Program-made: the position numbers and the translations under genes
The notes under the pieces: generated by a model
What the model was told of the DNA's origin: nothing
Databases searched by the model: none
What the model saw: the letters and a program-made list of their open reading frames with translations, nothing else
NCBI GenBank assembly: GCA_036365145.1
Contig: JAEOAD010000018.1
Location: 9,132,001-9,196,000 of the forward strand
DNA: 64,000 nt
Direction of reading: 5' to 3'
Origin: Orientallactaga sibirica
Taxonomy: Eukaryota > Chordata > Mammalia > Rodentia > Dipodidae
Shown here: positions 1 through 10,345 of the stretch, piece by piece
Layout: every line of letters begins with the position of its first letter
How positions within the stretch are numbered: position 1 is the stretch's first letter

Positions 1-1499
1 AATTCAGCAGTGAATCCATCTGGGCCTGGGCTTTTTTTAGTTGGGAGACTTTTTATGACTGCTTGGATCTCTGTGGTTGTTATAGGTCTATTTAATGGTT
101 TATCTCATCTTGATTTAATTTTGGTAGGTTATATAAATCAAGGAAATCATCCATTTCTTTCAGGTTTTCAAACTTAGAGTCATATATATTCTTAAAGTAT
201 GTCCGTATGATTTTCTGAATTTCTTTGGTATCTGTTGTGATGTTGCCTTTTTCATCTCTAATTTTATCAATTTTTGTCTCTTCTCTCTTTCTTTTGGTCA
301 GATTTGCTAAGGGTTTGTCAATCTTGTTAATCCTTTCAAAGAACCAACTCTTTGTTTCATTGATTTTTTTGATTGTTTTTTTGGTTTTTAATTGTTTTTT
401 TGGCTTCCATTTCATTAATTTCTGCCCTAATTTTTATTATTTCTTCCCGTCTACTGATTTTTGGTTTGCCTTGTTCTTCTCTTTCCAAGGCCTTAAGGTG
501 AAGCATTAAATTGTTTAGTTGTGAACTCTCTAATTTCTTCATATAGGCACTTAGAGCTATAAATTTCCCTCGTAGGACTGCCTTCATTGTGTCCCAAAGG
601 TTTTGGTATGTTGTATTCTCATCATCATTTGATTCTATGAATTTCTTGATTTCCTTTTTAATTTCTTCAATGACCCATACATCATTCAACAATGTACTGT
701 TTAGTCTCCATGAATTTCTGTATTCTCTGTAGTTTTTCTTGTTGTTGATTTGCAGTTTAATCCCATTGTGGTCAGATAGCGTACAAGGGATTATTTCAAT
801 TCTCCTGTATTTGTTAAGATTAGATTTGTGTCCTATCATATGGTCTATTTTAGAGAATGTCCCATGTGCCGCTGAGAAGAATGTATATTCTGCAGTATTT
901 GGATGGAATGTTCTGTATATATCTGTTAGGTCCATTTGTTCCATGATATCATTTAATGCAGATGTCTCTCTGTTTATTTTTTGTTGGGTAGACCTGTCAA
1001 GTGATGAGAGCGGGGTATTGAAGTCACCCACTACTATTGTGTTAGGTGTTATCTCTGACCTTAAGTCCGATAGTGTTTGTTTGATGTAATTGGGGGCCCC
1101 CATGTTGGGAGCATAAATGTTTAGGATTGTGATATCCTCCTGTTGGAGTGTTCCTTTAATCAGTATAAAATGACCTGCTTTATCTCTCCTCACTAATGTT
1201 GGTTTGAAGTCTATCCTGTCAGAAATTAGGATGGCAACCCCTGTTTGTTTTCTAGGTCCATTTGCTTGGAATATCTTTTTCCAACCTTTCACCCTAGGAA
1301 GGTTTCTATCTTTTAATCGGAGGTGAGTTTCCTGGAGGCAACAGATGGTAGGATCCTGCTTTTTAATCCAGTCTGCAAGTCTATGTCTTTTGGTTGGGGC
1401 ATTGAGGCCATTGATATTAAGAGTTATTATTGAAAGATATGTATTTGATCTGTCCATTTTTCTTGTTTTGTAGTTCTTCCTAGTTTTCATTTTACTCAC
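1..1499 (-). pseudogene. L1 ORF2, endonuclease domain and start of the reverse transcriptase region, frameshifted
   Basis: ORF2p nicks target DNA with an APE-like endonuclease and primes reverse transcription there. 1499-357 (380 codons) holds the endonuclease, with the expected landmarks in order: N in TLNINGL (residue ~28-30), catalytic E57 in [27 protein letters not shown] and the catalytic His of LSDHNGIKL. The true start is probably Met15 (MDRSNTYLS), because residues 1-14 overlap the end of ORF1 by 8 bases. A frameshift in a T/A-rich tract near 360-410 moves the frame to 415-92 ([20 protein letters not shown]). Another single-base loss near 92 shifts it again before the [11 protein letters not shown] motif at the window edge. 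Catalytic residues look conserved but the frame is broken at least twice. Confidence 0.92.
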
Positions 1500-2589
1500 T
1501 TGTTCTAACTGTTGAGTATGATTTCTTTTTTCCTAATTCCTGCTGTGTGTGTTTTGCTTTTTCTTCAGCATGAATGGGTCCTGCAAGTATTTTCTGTAGA
1601 GCTGGTTTAGTTGCCAAAAATTCCTTTAGCCTATCTTTGTTGTGGAATGTCCTTATTTCTCCATCAATTTGGATAGAAAGCTTTGCAGGATAAAGTAATC
1701 TTGGTTGACAGTTTTTATCTTTCAGAACTTGGAATACATCACTCCAGGCCCTTCTGGCTCTTAAGGTTTGTGTTGAGTAATCTGCTGTGACCCTGATGGG
1801 TTTCCCCTTAAATGTCATTTGCTTTTTCTCTCTAACTGCTTTCAATATATTTTTTTTTTGGTTTGCGTATTTAGTAGTTTAATTATAACATGGTGAGAAA
1901 GAGGATCTTTCTAAGTTTTGTCTGTTTGGTGTTCTAAATGCTTCTTGTATCTGCATTGGCATTTCTTTCCCAATTTCGGGAAAATTTTCTTCTATGATTT
2001 TGTGAAAAACACCTACTAAGCCTCTGGATTGAAATTCTTCCCCTTCTGCTATACCTTGAATTCTTATGTTTGATCTTTTCATAGTGTCCCGCATGTCTTG
2101 GAGTTCCCATTCATACCTTTCTATTAGCTTGTCTTTCTCTTTGTTGGACTGTGATAGATCTGCCACCTGGTCTTCTGGTTTAGATATTCTGTCCTCTCCT
2201 TCATCCATTCTACCTGTGAGACTTTCCACAGAGTTTTTTATTTCACTGACTGTGTTCTTCAGGGCTAGGATTTCAGCCTGGTTTTTCTTCAGTAGTTCTA
2301 TTTCCTTATTCATGTCCTCTAATGACCTTTTTATTTCATTAAACTGTCTCTGTAATCTCCTTCAACAGTTTGTTTTCTTCTCTAATTCCTTTGTTTTCTT
2401 CTCAGATTGCTTTCATTTCTTCTTTCATTTCTTTGAGCATAGATATCATCATTTCCTTGAAATCTTTGTCAGGAATTTCTTCTAAAACAGTCTCATTGGT
2501 GAACCCTTCTGATGGATTTGTAATTTTTGGTGGGATTGCATGTCTTGATTCTTTGTGTTTCTTGTATTATAATGTAGTGACTTATGCAT
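1492..2589 (-). pseudogene. L1 ORF1 (RNA-binding chaperone protein), frameshifted
   Basis: L1 ORF1p is a trimeric coiled-coil RNA-binding protein that coats L1 RNA in the cytoplasmic RNP. The start codon is taken as the ATG at 2589-2587, the equivalent of the one at 29306 in the second L1. The N-terminal part has an early in-frame break. 2313-1879 encodes the Glu/Lys-rich heptad coiled coil (MNKEIELLKKNQAEI...) followed by the start of the RRM (SNIRIQGIAEGEE). 1845-1492 encodes the C-terminal domain (VTADYSTQTLRARR, then PAKLSI). Between 1890 and 1845 two compensating small indels, one in an A-run, put about 30 bases out of frame with a stop. Stop codons also fall between 2589 and 2313. Not translatable as one protein. 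Confidence 0.88.
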
Positions 2590-3107
2590 CCTAGATTGAT
2601 TTGATGCTTAGGTTTCCTATTTATCTTCAGTGTTCTTAGGTGTTTTGGTCCACCTTTATATAATTTCAGGATATGAGTTTAAGGTTTCAAGTGTAGCACT
2701 TGTACCTAAGTAGAAGTACTCCTAGCTGTTGAGTTTGCTAGTTAAGCAAGTATTGTAGTGGACTGGTGGAACAATTTAGAGGCAAGTTCTAAACTTCAAC
2801 AGAGCAAAATACACATTCAATTAACATGAACACAGAGTATACAAGTGTGAGAATTGAGACAAACAGTCCTATAGGATCAAAATCCCTAAGGGCATGTGAT
2901 GGTCCATGCCCTTAATCCTGTCATCTTGGGAATAAGACCCTGTCCTCAATAACAACTGAAGCAAAAGATAAAGGCCCTTTAAATCTATAAGTACTACAGA
3001 TAGCAATATTCAACCCCTCATATTCAGCTTATTTGAAAATGGTAAAGCCACCCACAAATATATAATACATACCCTGCCTTGACCTGGAAGGAGTGGTTAG
3101 CACTTCT

Positions 3108-3470
3108 ATTCAGTGTTTTTTTTTTTAGTTATAGTTTTATCTGCAATCACCTTGCTAGAGGCAAGGTCACTGGGGCCCTGGTCTTAAAGTGTGGTGATGG
3201 TTTGAGATTCCATTGTAAAGATATGCAAATGTGCCTAGCAGGAGTTCCTGAAGTGTGCTGTGTGACCTTTTGGCTGTAGTTTTGCTCTGTGTGCTGTGGT
3301 GGCTGGTTGTTTTTTCTCTCTCTGCTTGGCCCTGTGGAGAGCAGGCCGTTTCTTCCTGCCATTATGGAACTTCCCTGGATCTGTAAGCTTCAATAAATAA
3401 TATCCCTTCCTCCATAACTGTGCCTGGTCTGGAAGTTCATCTCAGCGAACCTGAAGCTGTCTGCAACAGT
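3108..3470 (+). repeat. Left LTR (LTR-A), 5'-truncated
   Basis: Begins at attcagtg, which is base ~34 of the other LTR copies, directly after L1 sequence. Contains the cattatggaacttccctgg segment and the AATAAA signal near 3395. It is the most complete copy of the LTR 3' half in the block. Confidence 0.75.
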
Positions 3471-4590
3471 AAAGTGTGCAACTGAAGATGCCTTCTGGAG
3501 TGGTAAGCCAAGTTTTATGGACTATTCTGATGAGAGTTTGAGAATGCTAAGTGCAGATAGTATTGAACTTCGAGGCTTGGCTTATGAGCTTTCTAAGGGG
3601 AAGGAAAGACTGCAGAGGACTTTGTTGAACTGGGCTACTGGCATAAGGGATGGCTACGTTCTGCTATCCAGGCCCAGAGTGTTTGATCAAGGTTAAATTT
3701 GTAATGGACTGATGTGCTTGGCTAAAGATATCGGACTGAGATTTTAAGATTTTAAGTTGGAAAACCTGAAGCAAGTTAAAAGTAGAGGCATTGAGTTTTG
3801 GTTTAGCTGCTATTGTCAACACATTAGCAATCTTAAGGAAGGTGGAAGGAAGGTGGCCTGACTTGATTTACATTAAAACAATGGAGAGATGCCTGAGGAA
3901 AGACTGTTAAAAATGCAAATTCTTTGGAAAGAGTTGACTGAGAAGGAACCTGCTTTTCAAGGCTATGGTTTATTTTGTCCCTGGATTAAGAATATGGCTG
4001 TGTCCTGCACACCTGGTATTAGTTTTGGAAGCATGAAAATGCATGGAGTGGTCATGAGTTGCACACGGTTCCAGGAGCCGCTGCTGAGATGCAGCATGAG
4101 GCAGGGCATGAAGTCCCTGAGGAATAGGCTGGAAGAGCCTTTGGAAGATGGACCGTGGTTTGCATGGAGACCTGAAGATGTTTTGATATACCAGGACTGT
4201 GCAAAAGGGCTACCATGGAGTGCAGTGTTGGCATGGGATGAAAGTTTTCCTGGCGACTCTGCCCAGCTGAGGGGCGGAATTGGAAAACCTGAGACTGTCA
4301 GTCTCTGGTTATATTGAACTTGAACTGCAGAAGTTTGATGACGGCTGATGGTGGTTGAGTTTGCATTGTTTTAGTCTCTCCTTTGCTATGCCTTATACCA
4401 GTTAAAAATGTTTACTCTGTGCCTTTACATGTTGAAAGTATTTAACTTGTTTGATTTTACAGGACTCACTATCTTAAGTTGATCAAGACTGTGAGAACCT
4501 TTGAAATTGGACTGAGTACAATTTACAATGTGTGATAGTTATAAATCTATTGGGGGCCAGGAGCTAAATATATTGGGGCCAGGGGCAGAA

Positions 4591-4745
4591 TGTGTAGTTT
4601 GAATATATGTCCCCAATATATTCAGTGTTTTTTTTAGTTATATCCCTGGATCTGTAAGCTTCAATAAATAATATCCCTTCCTCCATAACTGTGCCTGGTC
4701 TGGAAGTTCATCTCAGCGAACCTGAAGCTGTCTGCTACAATAAAG
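4591..4745 (+). repeat. Middle LTR (LTR-B), internally deleted
   Basis: Starts TGTGTAGTTTGAATATATG and, after about 50 bases, jumps from ttagttata to tccctggatctgtaag, omitting the middle of the LTR. It retains AATAAA and the LTR 3' end immediately before the primer-binding site. Confidence 0.78.
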
Positions 4746-4763
4746 TGGTACCGAGGAGTGTGG
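4746..4763 (+). other. Candidate primer-binding site, tRNA-Leu type
   Basis: tggtaccgaggagtgtgg follows the LTR end directly. It resembles TGGTACCAGGAGTGGGG, the complement of a tRNA-Leu 3' end used by ERVL/MaLR elements. The tRNA assignment is from memory of tRNA 3' ends. Confidence 0.55.
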
Positions 4764-5965
4764 GGTGAGATGAACCTGACCGTGTGGATATTCGTCTTTT
4801 GGAACCTTTGTTTTGGAGGAATGGGCATGGACTTGGTGCTTGCAACTGAAGATGCCTTCTGGAGTGGTAAGCCAAGTTTTATGGACTATTCTGATGAGAG
4901 TTTGAGAATGCTAAGTGTAAATAGTATTGAACTTCGAGGCTTGGCTTATGAGCTTTCTAAGGGGAAGGAAAGACTGCAGAGGACTTTGTTGGAACTGGGC
5001 TACTGGCATAAGGGATGGCTACGTTCTGCTATCCAGGCCTAGAGTGTTTGATCAAGGTTAAATTTGTAATGGACTGGTGTGCTTGGCTAAAGATATCGGA
5101 CTGAGATTTTAAGATTTTAAGTTGGAAAACCTGAAGCAAGTTAAAAGTAGAGGCATTGAGACTGGTTTAGCTGCTATTGTCAACACATTAGCAATCTTAA
5201 GGAAGGTGGAAGGAAGATGGTCAGACAAATTTACATTAAAACAATGGAGAGGATGCCTGAGGAAAGACTGTTAAAAATGCAAATTCTTGGAAAGAGCTGA
5301 CTGGAGAAGGAACCTGCTTTTCAAGGCTATGGTTTATTTTGTCCCTGGATTAAGAATATGGCTGTGTCCTGCACACCTTGTATTAGTTTTGGAAGCATGA
5401 AAAATGCATGGAGTGGTCATGAGTTGCACACGGTTCCAGGAGCCGCTGCTGAGATGCAGCATGAAGGCAGGGCATGAAGTCCCTGAGGAATAGGCTGGAA
5501 GAGCCTTTTGGAAGATGGACCGTGGTTTGCATGGAGACCTGAAGATGTTTTGGATATACCAGGACTGCGCAAAAGGGCTACCATGGAGTGCAGTGTTGGC
5601 ATGGGATGAAAGTTTTCCCTGGCGACTCTGCCCAGCTGGAGGTCTCTCTTTGAATTGGAAAACCTGGAGACTGTCAGTCTCTGGTTATATTGAACTTGAA
5701 CTGCAGAAGGTTGATGACGGCTGATGGTGGTTGAGTTTGCATGTTATAGTCTCTCCTTGCTATGCCTTATACCACTTAAAAATGTTGACTCTGTGCCTTT
5801 ACATGTTGAAAGTATTTAATTTGTTTGATTTTACAGGACACACTATCTTAAGATGATCAAGACTGTGAGAACCTTTGAAATTGGACTGAGTACAATTTAC
5901 AATGTGTGATAGTTATAAATCTATTGGGGGCCAGGAGCTAAAAATATTGGGGGCCAGGGGCAGAA

Positions 5966-6156
5966 TGTGGTAGTTTGAATATATGTCCCCCAATATATTC
6001 AGTGTTTTTTTTTTTAGTTATAGTTTGCATCTGCAATCACCTTGCTAGAGGCAAGGTCACTGGGGGCCCTGGTCTTAAAGTGTGGTGCTGGTTTGAGATT
6101 CCATTGTAAAGATATGAAAATGTGCCTAGCAGGAGTTCCTGAAGTGTGCTGTGTGC
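5966..6156 (+). repeat. Right LTR (LTR-C), 3'-truncated
   Basis: Starts TGTGGTAGTTTGAATATATG and matches LTR-A through gaagtgtgctgtgtg. It then passes abruptly into L1a 5'UTR sequence, so the LTR 3' half with the polyadenylation signal is missing. Confidence 0.75.
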
Positions 6157-6514
6157 CACTAGGTGCTCGATTCTACCAACACCCTGGGGAAACTGATGGT
6201 TGGGGATGGGCAAGTTCAGGAAGCCTGCAGCAGCTCACAGTGTGTGTCTCTTTCAGTAGCTCCCGCAGATTTTTCTTTGATTTCTGGGCTCTGTGAGGAG
6301 ACTGATGAGGTTGAAAAGTCCCTTTTTTTTGTTTGTTTGTTTGTTTGTTTGTGGCGTTTGCAGTGGAAGCTCAGTGGGGCTTAGCTGATCTGGGTGGCAG
6401 CTTTGGGTGGAGGGTTGGAACCTTGGTGGCGGATCTGCTGGGGAACCCGCTGAGTGAAGCCCGTGGAGCTGCTGGGGTGCCCTCGGCGTGGAGCGGAGCC
6501 GCTGGGGGCCTGCG

Positions 6515-6650
6515 GATGGGGATGGGGCCCCGGTGTGGAGCGGATGCGGATGGGAGCCCGCGGATGGGGAGTCCGCGGATGGGGGAGCGGATGGGGAGCC
6601 TGCGGATGGGAGCCGCGGGGAGCCTCGGCGGATGGGGAGCAGATGGGGAG
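6515..6650 (+). repeat. GC-rich tandem array, unit about GCGGATGGGGA
   Basis: Roughly ten imperfect copies of a 10-18 base unit built on gcggatggggag, rich in CpG and G-runs, within the L1a 5'UTR. The equivalent part of the second L1 has no such array. It produces several arginine/proline-rich phantom ORFs on both strands. Confidence 0.8.
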
Positions 6651-6806
6651 ATGGGGAAGCTGAGCTGGGGCCGCACTCTCCACAGTGGGTTTCTGGCTGT
6701 CTTCTGCTTTTCCGCTATTTTCCCGGAGAAAATATTCTGCTCTCTTCCTCAGAAGAGTGTAGTTTTTCTTGATTCCCTCCCTGATCTGGTTTGGCGTGGC
6801 TCCTAT

Positions 6807-6817
6807 GCCGCCATCTT
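6807..6817 (-). promoter_or_regulatory. YY1-type site at the L1a start
   Basis: The minus strand reads AAGATGGCGGC, a canonical YY1 site, within ~20 bases of the L1 5' end. In human L1 a YY1 site at this position fixes the transcription start. Function here is inferred. Confidence 0.6.
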
Positions 6818-6824
6818 ACCTGGC

Positions 6825-7258
6825 AGTCAGTGCTAATTTTTATATCTTTTTACTTCACTGGGGGCTACAGAGGCTGGAAGTGGAAAGCTTATAGCAATTC
6901 TTTTCACAGTCTCTGGAAAATTCCAGAGCATAGGTTCAAATGGTTGTATCTGCCCTTGGATATGTTGTATCAGTAATAATTAACTTTCTCTTTTTTTCCG
7001 AGAGAGAGAGATACATAATATTCTTGACTCTGTAATGAGAACCAATTTGAAACTAAACTAGTTAGTTTTGCTTATAAGTAACAGAATAAATTACAACCTG
7101 ATAACATCCCCCTTGAAATATTTGTGGTGCCAAATGCTATCTTTAGTTCTATCTTAGCCCAGATGCAGAGAATAAGAAACTTTTACATTAAAATATTGAA
7201 GTACTATTTTAAAAGCAATGATTAACATTGCTTTATTTATAACATATCTTCACTATAT
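6825..7258. other. Unassigned intergenic sequence
   Basis: A/T-rich sequence with no ORF, repeat or RNA gene that I can recognise. Contains a short (GA)n tract at ~7000. Confidence 0.5.
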
Positions 7259-7267
7259 AAAAGTTCC

Positions 7268-7493
7268 ATACAGGCTAGAGAGATGGCTTAGTGGTTAAGG
7301 CATTTGCCTGCAAAGCCAAAGGAACCCAGTTTGATTCTCCAGGACCCAAGTAAGCCAGATGCACAAAGGGGCACATATATCTGGAGTTCGTTTGCAGTGG
7401 CTGGAGGCCCTGGCATGCCCATTCTCTCCTCTCTCTCTCTCTCTTTCTCTCTCTTTGCCTCTTTATCTTTCTAATATAAATAAATAATTTTTT
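7268..7493 (+). mobile_element. tRNA-derived SINE with target duplications
   Basis: Head ggctagagagatggcttagtgg (A box), then a B-box-like gtttgattctcc, cactgca-type body (tttgcagtggctggaggcc), a (CT)n tract and an AAATAAATAA tail. Flanked by aaaagttcc at 7259-7267 and 7494-7502. Confidence 0.9.
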
Positions 7494-7502
7494 AAAAGTT
7501 CC

Positions 7503-8414
7503 TTAGAACTTTAAGAAGCATTTATATATTTATAAAACTTTCTAAAAAATCCCACTGGGACAGAAACCCAATAGATAGCTTATTTATTCTTTGAGATTAA
7601 CATTCATGAAATTTCTTATTACCTTTTTCTGGATTTTGTTTTGAAAAGAAACTTCTTTGAATGTATAGTACATCCTAAAAAGCATATAACTAATGAGTGG
7701 AAAACATCCCCCAGGTTTATGTATGGTGACCTCAGCTAGCTCCTACTACATTTTTTAAAAATGCAAAGCCAATTTCTTTGGACTGTATTCATAGAGCTGC
7801 CACTACAAGGTGCAATTGCCCTTGTGTTACCACTAGAGTAACATTATTATACAATGCCCTTATACATCCTCCACTCTGCTTTCCTCTTCCCTCCACTCAT
7901 ATCCTCTCCCAAAACCTGCTCTTTGTAAAGGTCAATGAGTGAATCATGTGAAAGAAATGTTGTACACCTGCCCCAGGCAGCTGTGTTTCATTTACAAAAC
8001 TGATGGGAGAAAAATCTAAGAAATGATTTATTTAACTCTATCCCAAAAGAATGATTGTTGCTAAAGGGGCTTCACTTTATACTTCTTAGAGCAAGTTTAA
8101 TAACAAACCTACATCAGCACCATAAAATCACATGCACATGAACTTCTGAGGCAACAGAGCTCTCCTGGGAAGCTCATCTGTCAGAAGCTAGCTCAAAATC
8201 AAAGGCTACCCAAACTTGAACAGAACCCATACACTTTTGCAGAAGTTGGCTGATCCACAGTTTAAGAGTTTTGTGAGCCCCTACTACAGGACAATGATAT
8301 TAGCTCAATGAAGCCTCAGGTTTATGATGCAGAATGGTCTCTCTTAGACCACTGTGCCAAAGATAACAAGAGTATGTTCTTTTTTAGTTGATTTTTAAAT
8401 AAAAAGGTTGTACT
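7503..8414. other. Unassigned intergenic sequence
   Basis: Unique-looking A/T-rich DNA. No long ORF, splice-framed exon or repeat family recognised. Confidence 0.45.
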
Positions 8415-9290
8415 CTTTTTTATTAGTTACATACATATTCAGTATGTAAACAACACATGTTAGTACCATCCTTATGTTCATCCCTGCCCCCCCCAACAGA
8501 CCCTCCTTGTTGGGGATGCCAGTTACCCCATGGAGATTGTGGGTCATCACTTGTGGGGTAGCCATCAGTTATGTGGAAAAGGTAATGTCTCTGTGTGTAA
8601 TGTCCCAACTTGTGGCTTCAATAATCTTTCTGCACACTCTTCCATGAAATTCTCTGAGCCATGTTGGGTTCATTTTAAGTCTACTTCATTGATGGCCTCT
8701 TAGGAGCCACTGTATCTCTGGATCTCTGGTTTGTAGGACTTGAATTTATTTAGTGTCTACCTCCTTCACCCTTGTGCTGATATCAGGTTCACCAAGAAAG
8801 CAGCACTCTTGCTCATTTCCTCAGTTCCTCTATGGTTTCAGCTGGGGCCCTGATGAAGTGTGATGGGCCATTTCTCTCCTCTGGTCCTGCTTTCATCTGA
8901 AAAAGAGAAGCAGATTCTTCAATGTAGAGTGAAATCAGCATAGGTTAAATGTGATAACCATTATTAGTTTAGAGAGAATTTAATAGGTGTAGACCCTCTT
9001 GTACCCCAAGATTAGTGGAAGCTTGATATTAGAGAGCAAACTCATTATTTGGATATGATTCTGACTTATTTCCCAGTTCCAGATATGGGTTCCTTTCCAC
9101 TGAGCAGATCTGTTAGCCAATCCAAGAGGAGTTGGTTACTCACCATGGCTGTGTGCCACTATTGCTCTTGTGTGAGCATCACATCAGGTTGTTTGCTTCT
9201 GCGTAGCTTAGACCTCAAATTGCTTAGAGAGATGTTGGCCACTTTCCCCCAGTAGCTCATGTAGCATCTTCTAGCACTGGACAGGCTAAC
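8415..9290 (-). mobile_element. L1 3'-end fragment
   Basis: Starts at the poly-T/ttattagttac end (L1 tail on the minus strand). It aligns throughout by eye with 49578-50450, e.g. the shared stretches attctctgagccatgttggg and gctgatatcaggttcac. The same tail form (ggtac.aacacaagatgtat...taataaaa) recurs at 45.4 kb on the plus strand. Upstream limits are uncertain; related sequence may continue to about 10345. Confidence 0.7.
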
Positions 9291-10345
9291 TGTTTGGGGA
9301 TTGGGTTCTCTTCCAGATGCCAGCCAAGTCTCTCCATATTCTGTACCAATAACATATGGTGTCTTTGGCAGTAGGGTCTTACCATTAACCTCTGGTGGGT
9401 AATCAAGTGCTCGGACAGAAATCTGTCTTCTTTTCAGAAACCTTGTAGGTCTCTCTAACAGCTCATTGTGGGTGTTAACACATCATGGTACTGGGAGTTA
9501 CAGGTAAGTACCAATGGAAAAGAAAGAAAATATTAAAAAGAAAGGAAAAAAAAGAAACAGGAGAGAATTAAAGTTAGGCTTCATCTCACCCTTTCCAGGG
9601 CCCTTTGATTCAGGCATTCCCTTTAAGATCCTGATGTGGGTTAAACCTTTTAGTCTGTCTTCCAGGATAATAGAATTTTATGATACCAGTTCCATCTGGG
9701 TTCAGTTTTGTGTCCCTCCATTACCATCCCCTCAGGCTCTACTCTCCTTTATGTTTGACTACATTAGGCTTTTGAGGGCAAGGGTGCCTGTCTGCTGAGG
9801 TGGGAGGAGTCAGCATGGCCCTGGTAGGGACCTGAGGACCTGGTAGTGGGCCCTTTGATGGGTGGTGGGGTGGGAGGATGGGACTGAGCCTTTTGGAAAT
9901 GCAGTGGTGTGGAGGTGATGGGACTGCATGGTCCAGCATCATGGTGGGGCAGGAGGGATGGGATGGCTTGGTTCAGATGGTGTGGGTCAGGCAGCATGGC
10001 AGGGTGGGGGAATGGGACAGCACTGTCTGGTAGCAGGGAAAGGGAGGAAAGCCTCAGGAGGGAGGGTGGGAGGAATGAGAGCTGGTAGGCAAGGGGAAAG
10101 GTGAGAGGTGCCTGGCCTGGATCTGTGCACCTGCAGGTATTGCAGGAAGGAACCTGGTCAGCTGCACAGTGGCTGGGACAGCTGCTTGAGGGGTTTGGGG
10201 GACTACTGGGCTACCTGAGAGTGTGGGAATCAGTGGATTTCCTACTTTGTTCCTCTGTGCCTCCCACTGGAGGTGTGCTAGGACCTAACATCCCACAGTT
10301 CTTGCCTGTTATTGCCCCAGGAAGTGAAGTGCAGTTAGGAAGATG
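9291..10345. other. Uncertain region, possible continuation of the L1 3'UTR
   Basis: A purine tract (9514-9565) is followed by a G/T-rich, C-poor block. It lacks a match in the second 3'-end copy at 49.6 kb, so membership of the L1 is only a guess. The ORFs here (e.g. 10101-10382) look compositional. Confidence 0.35.
9845..10040 (+). repeat. Degenerate G-rich minisatellite
   Basis: Four to five diverged copies of a ~35-47 base unit built around tggggcaggagggatgggat...cagcatgg. Copies begin near 9863, 9910, 9943 and 10001. Multiple G-runs lie on the plus strand. Confidence 0.5.

Larger units (their letters stand above)
1..3107 (-). mobile_element. LINE-1 element L1a, 5' half (3' part of the main body)
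   Basis: Read on the minus strand this is an L1 retrotransposon: distal 5'UTR (about 3107 to 2590), ORF1 (2589 to 1492) and the first part of ORF2 (1499 to 1). It continues off the left edge of the window. The distal 5'UTR and the start of ORF1 align by eye with the second L1 at 28.7-29.5 kb; for example, both carry a stretch like gtggctttaccatt.tcaaataagctg. The proximal 5'UTR lies at 6157-6824, separated by an LTR-element block. Several single-base frameshifts (near 1850-1890, 360-410 and 90) make the copy defective. Confidence 0.9.
3108..6156 (+). mobile_element. Tandem MaLR-like LTR retrotransposon block (LTR-int-LTR-int-LTR)
   Basis: Two near-identical internal regions (about 3471-4590 and 4746-5965) are separated and flanked by LTR copies at about 3108-3470, 4591-4745 and 5966-6156. 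Each internal region ends in the same run up to ggggccaggggcagaatgtg. The LTR starts TGTGGTAGTTTGAATATATG and carries an AATAAA signal near its 3' end, as in rodent MaLR LTRs. The first internal copy lacks about 100 bases including the primer-binding site. The middle LTR lacks its central ~250 bases. The left LTR lacks its first ~33 bases and the right LTR stops after ~190 bases. No gag, pol or env is visible. The short ORFs inside are not protein-like. The family matches the element at 53.7-55.9 kb. Confidence 0.82.
6157..6824 (-). mobile_element. Proximal 5'UTR and 5' terminus of LINE-1 L1a
   Basis: On the minus strand it starts near 6824 with ccaggtaagatggcggcatagg. This matches the position and form of the second L1's 5' end (ctgggtaagatggcggcagag at 28.1 kb). 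It then runs through a GC-rich region to the LTR block. I take it as the promoter half of the same L1 as 1-3107, split by the LTR element. Reasons: orientation agrees, the 5'UTR lengths then match (about 1.19 kb versus 1.21 kb), and neither piece overlaps the other. ORFs here are compositional artefacts. Confidence 0.75.

Noticed and set aside
2885..2960. Possible B1 fragment (catgcccttaatcc, agaccctgtcctcaa)
   Set aside because: The same region aligns with the L1b 5'UTR (ttattgggggcagggtct), so it is more likely L1 sequence with chance resemblance to B1.
3889..5724. Plus-strand ORFs of 60-142 codons in the LTR block
   Set aside because: The two tandem copies differ by frame-changing indels here and the sequence is MaLR internal DNA with no protein homology I know.
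6371..6836. Several overlapping 70-167 codon ORFs on both strands
   Set aside because: They come from the GC-rich repeat array of the L1 5'UTR, are low-complexity and overlap in all frames.
7268..7340. tRNA gene candidates in the SINE heads
   Set aside because: The A and B boxes are part of dispersed SINEs; the cloverleaf is degraded and the SINE body follows directly.
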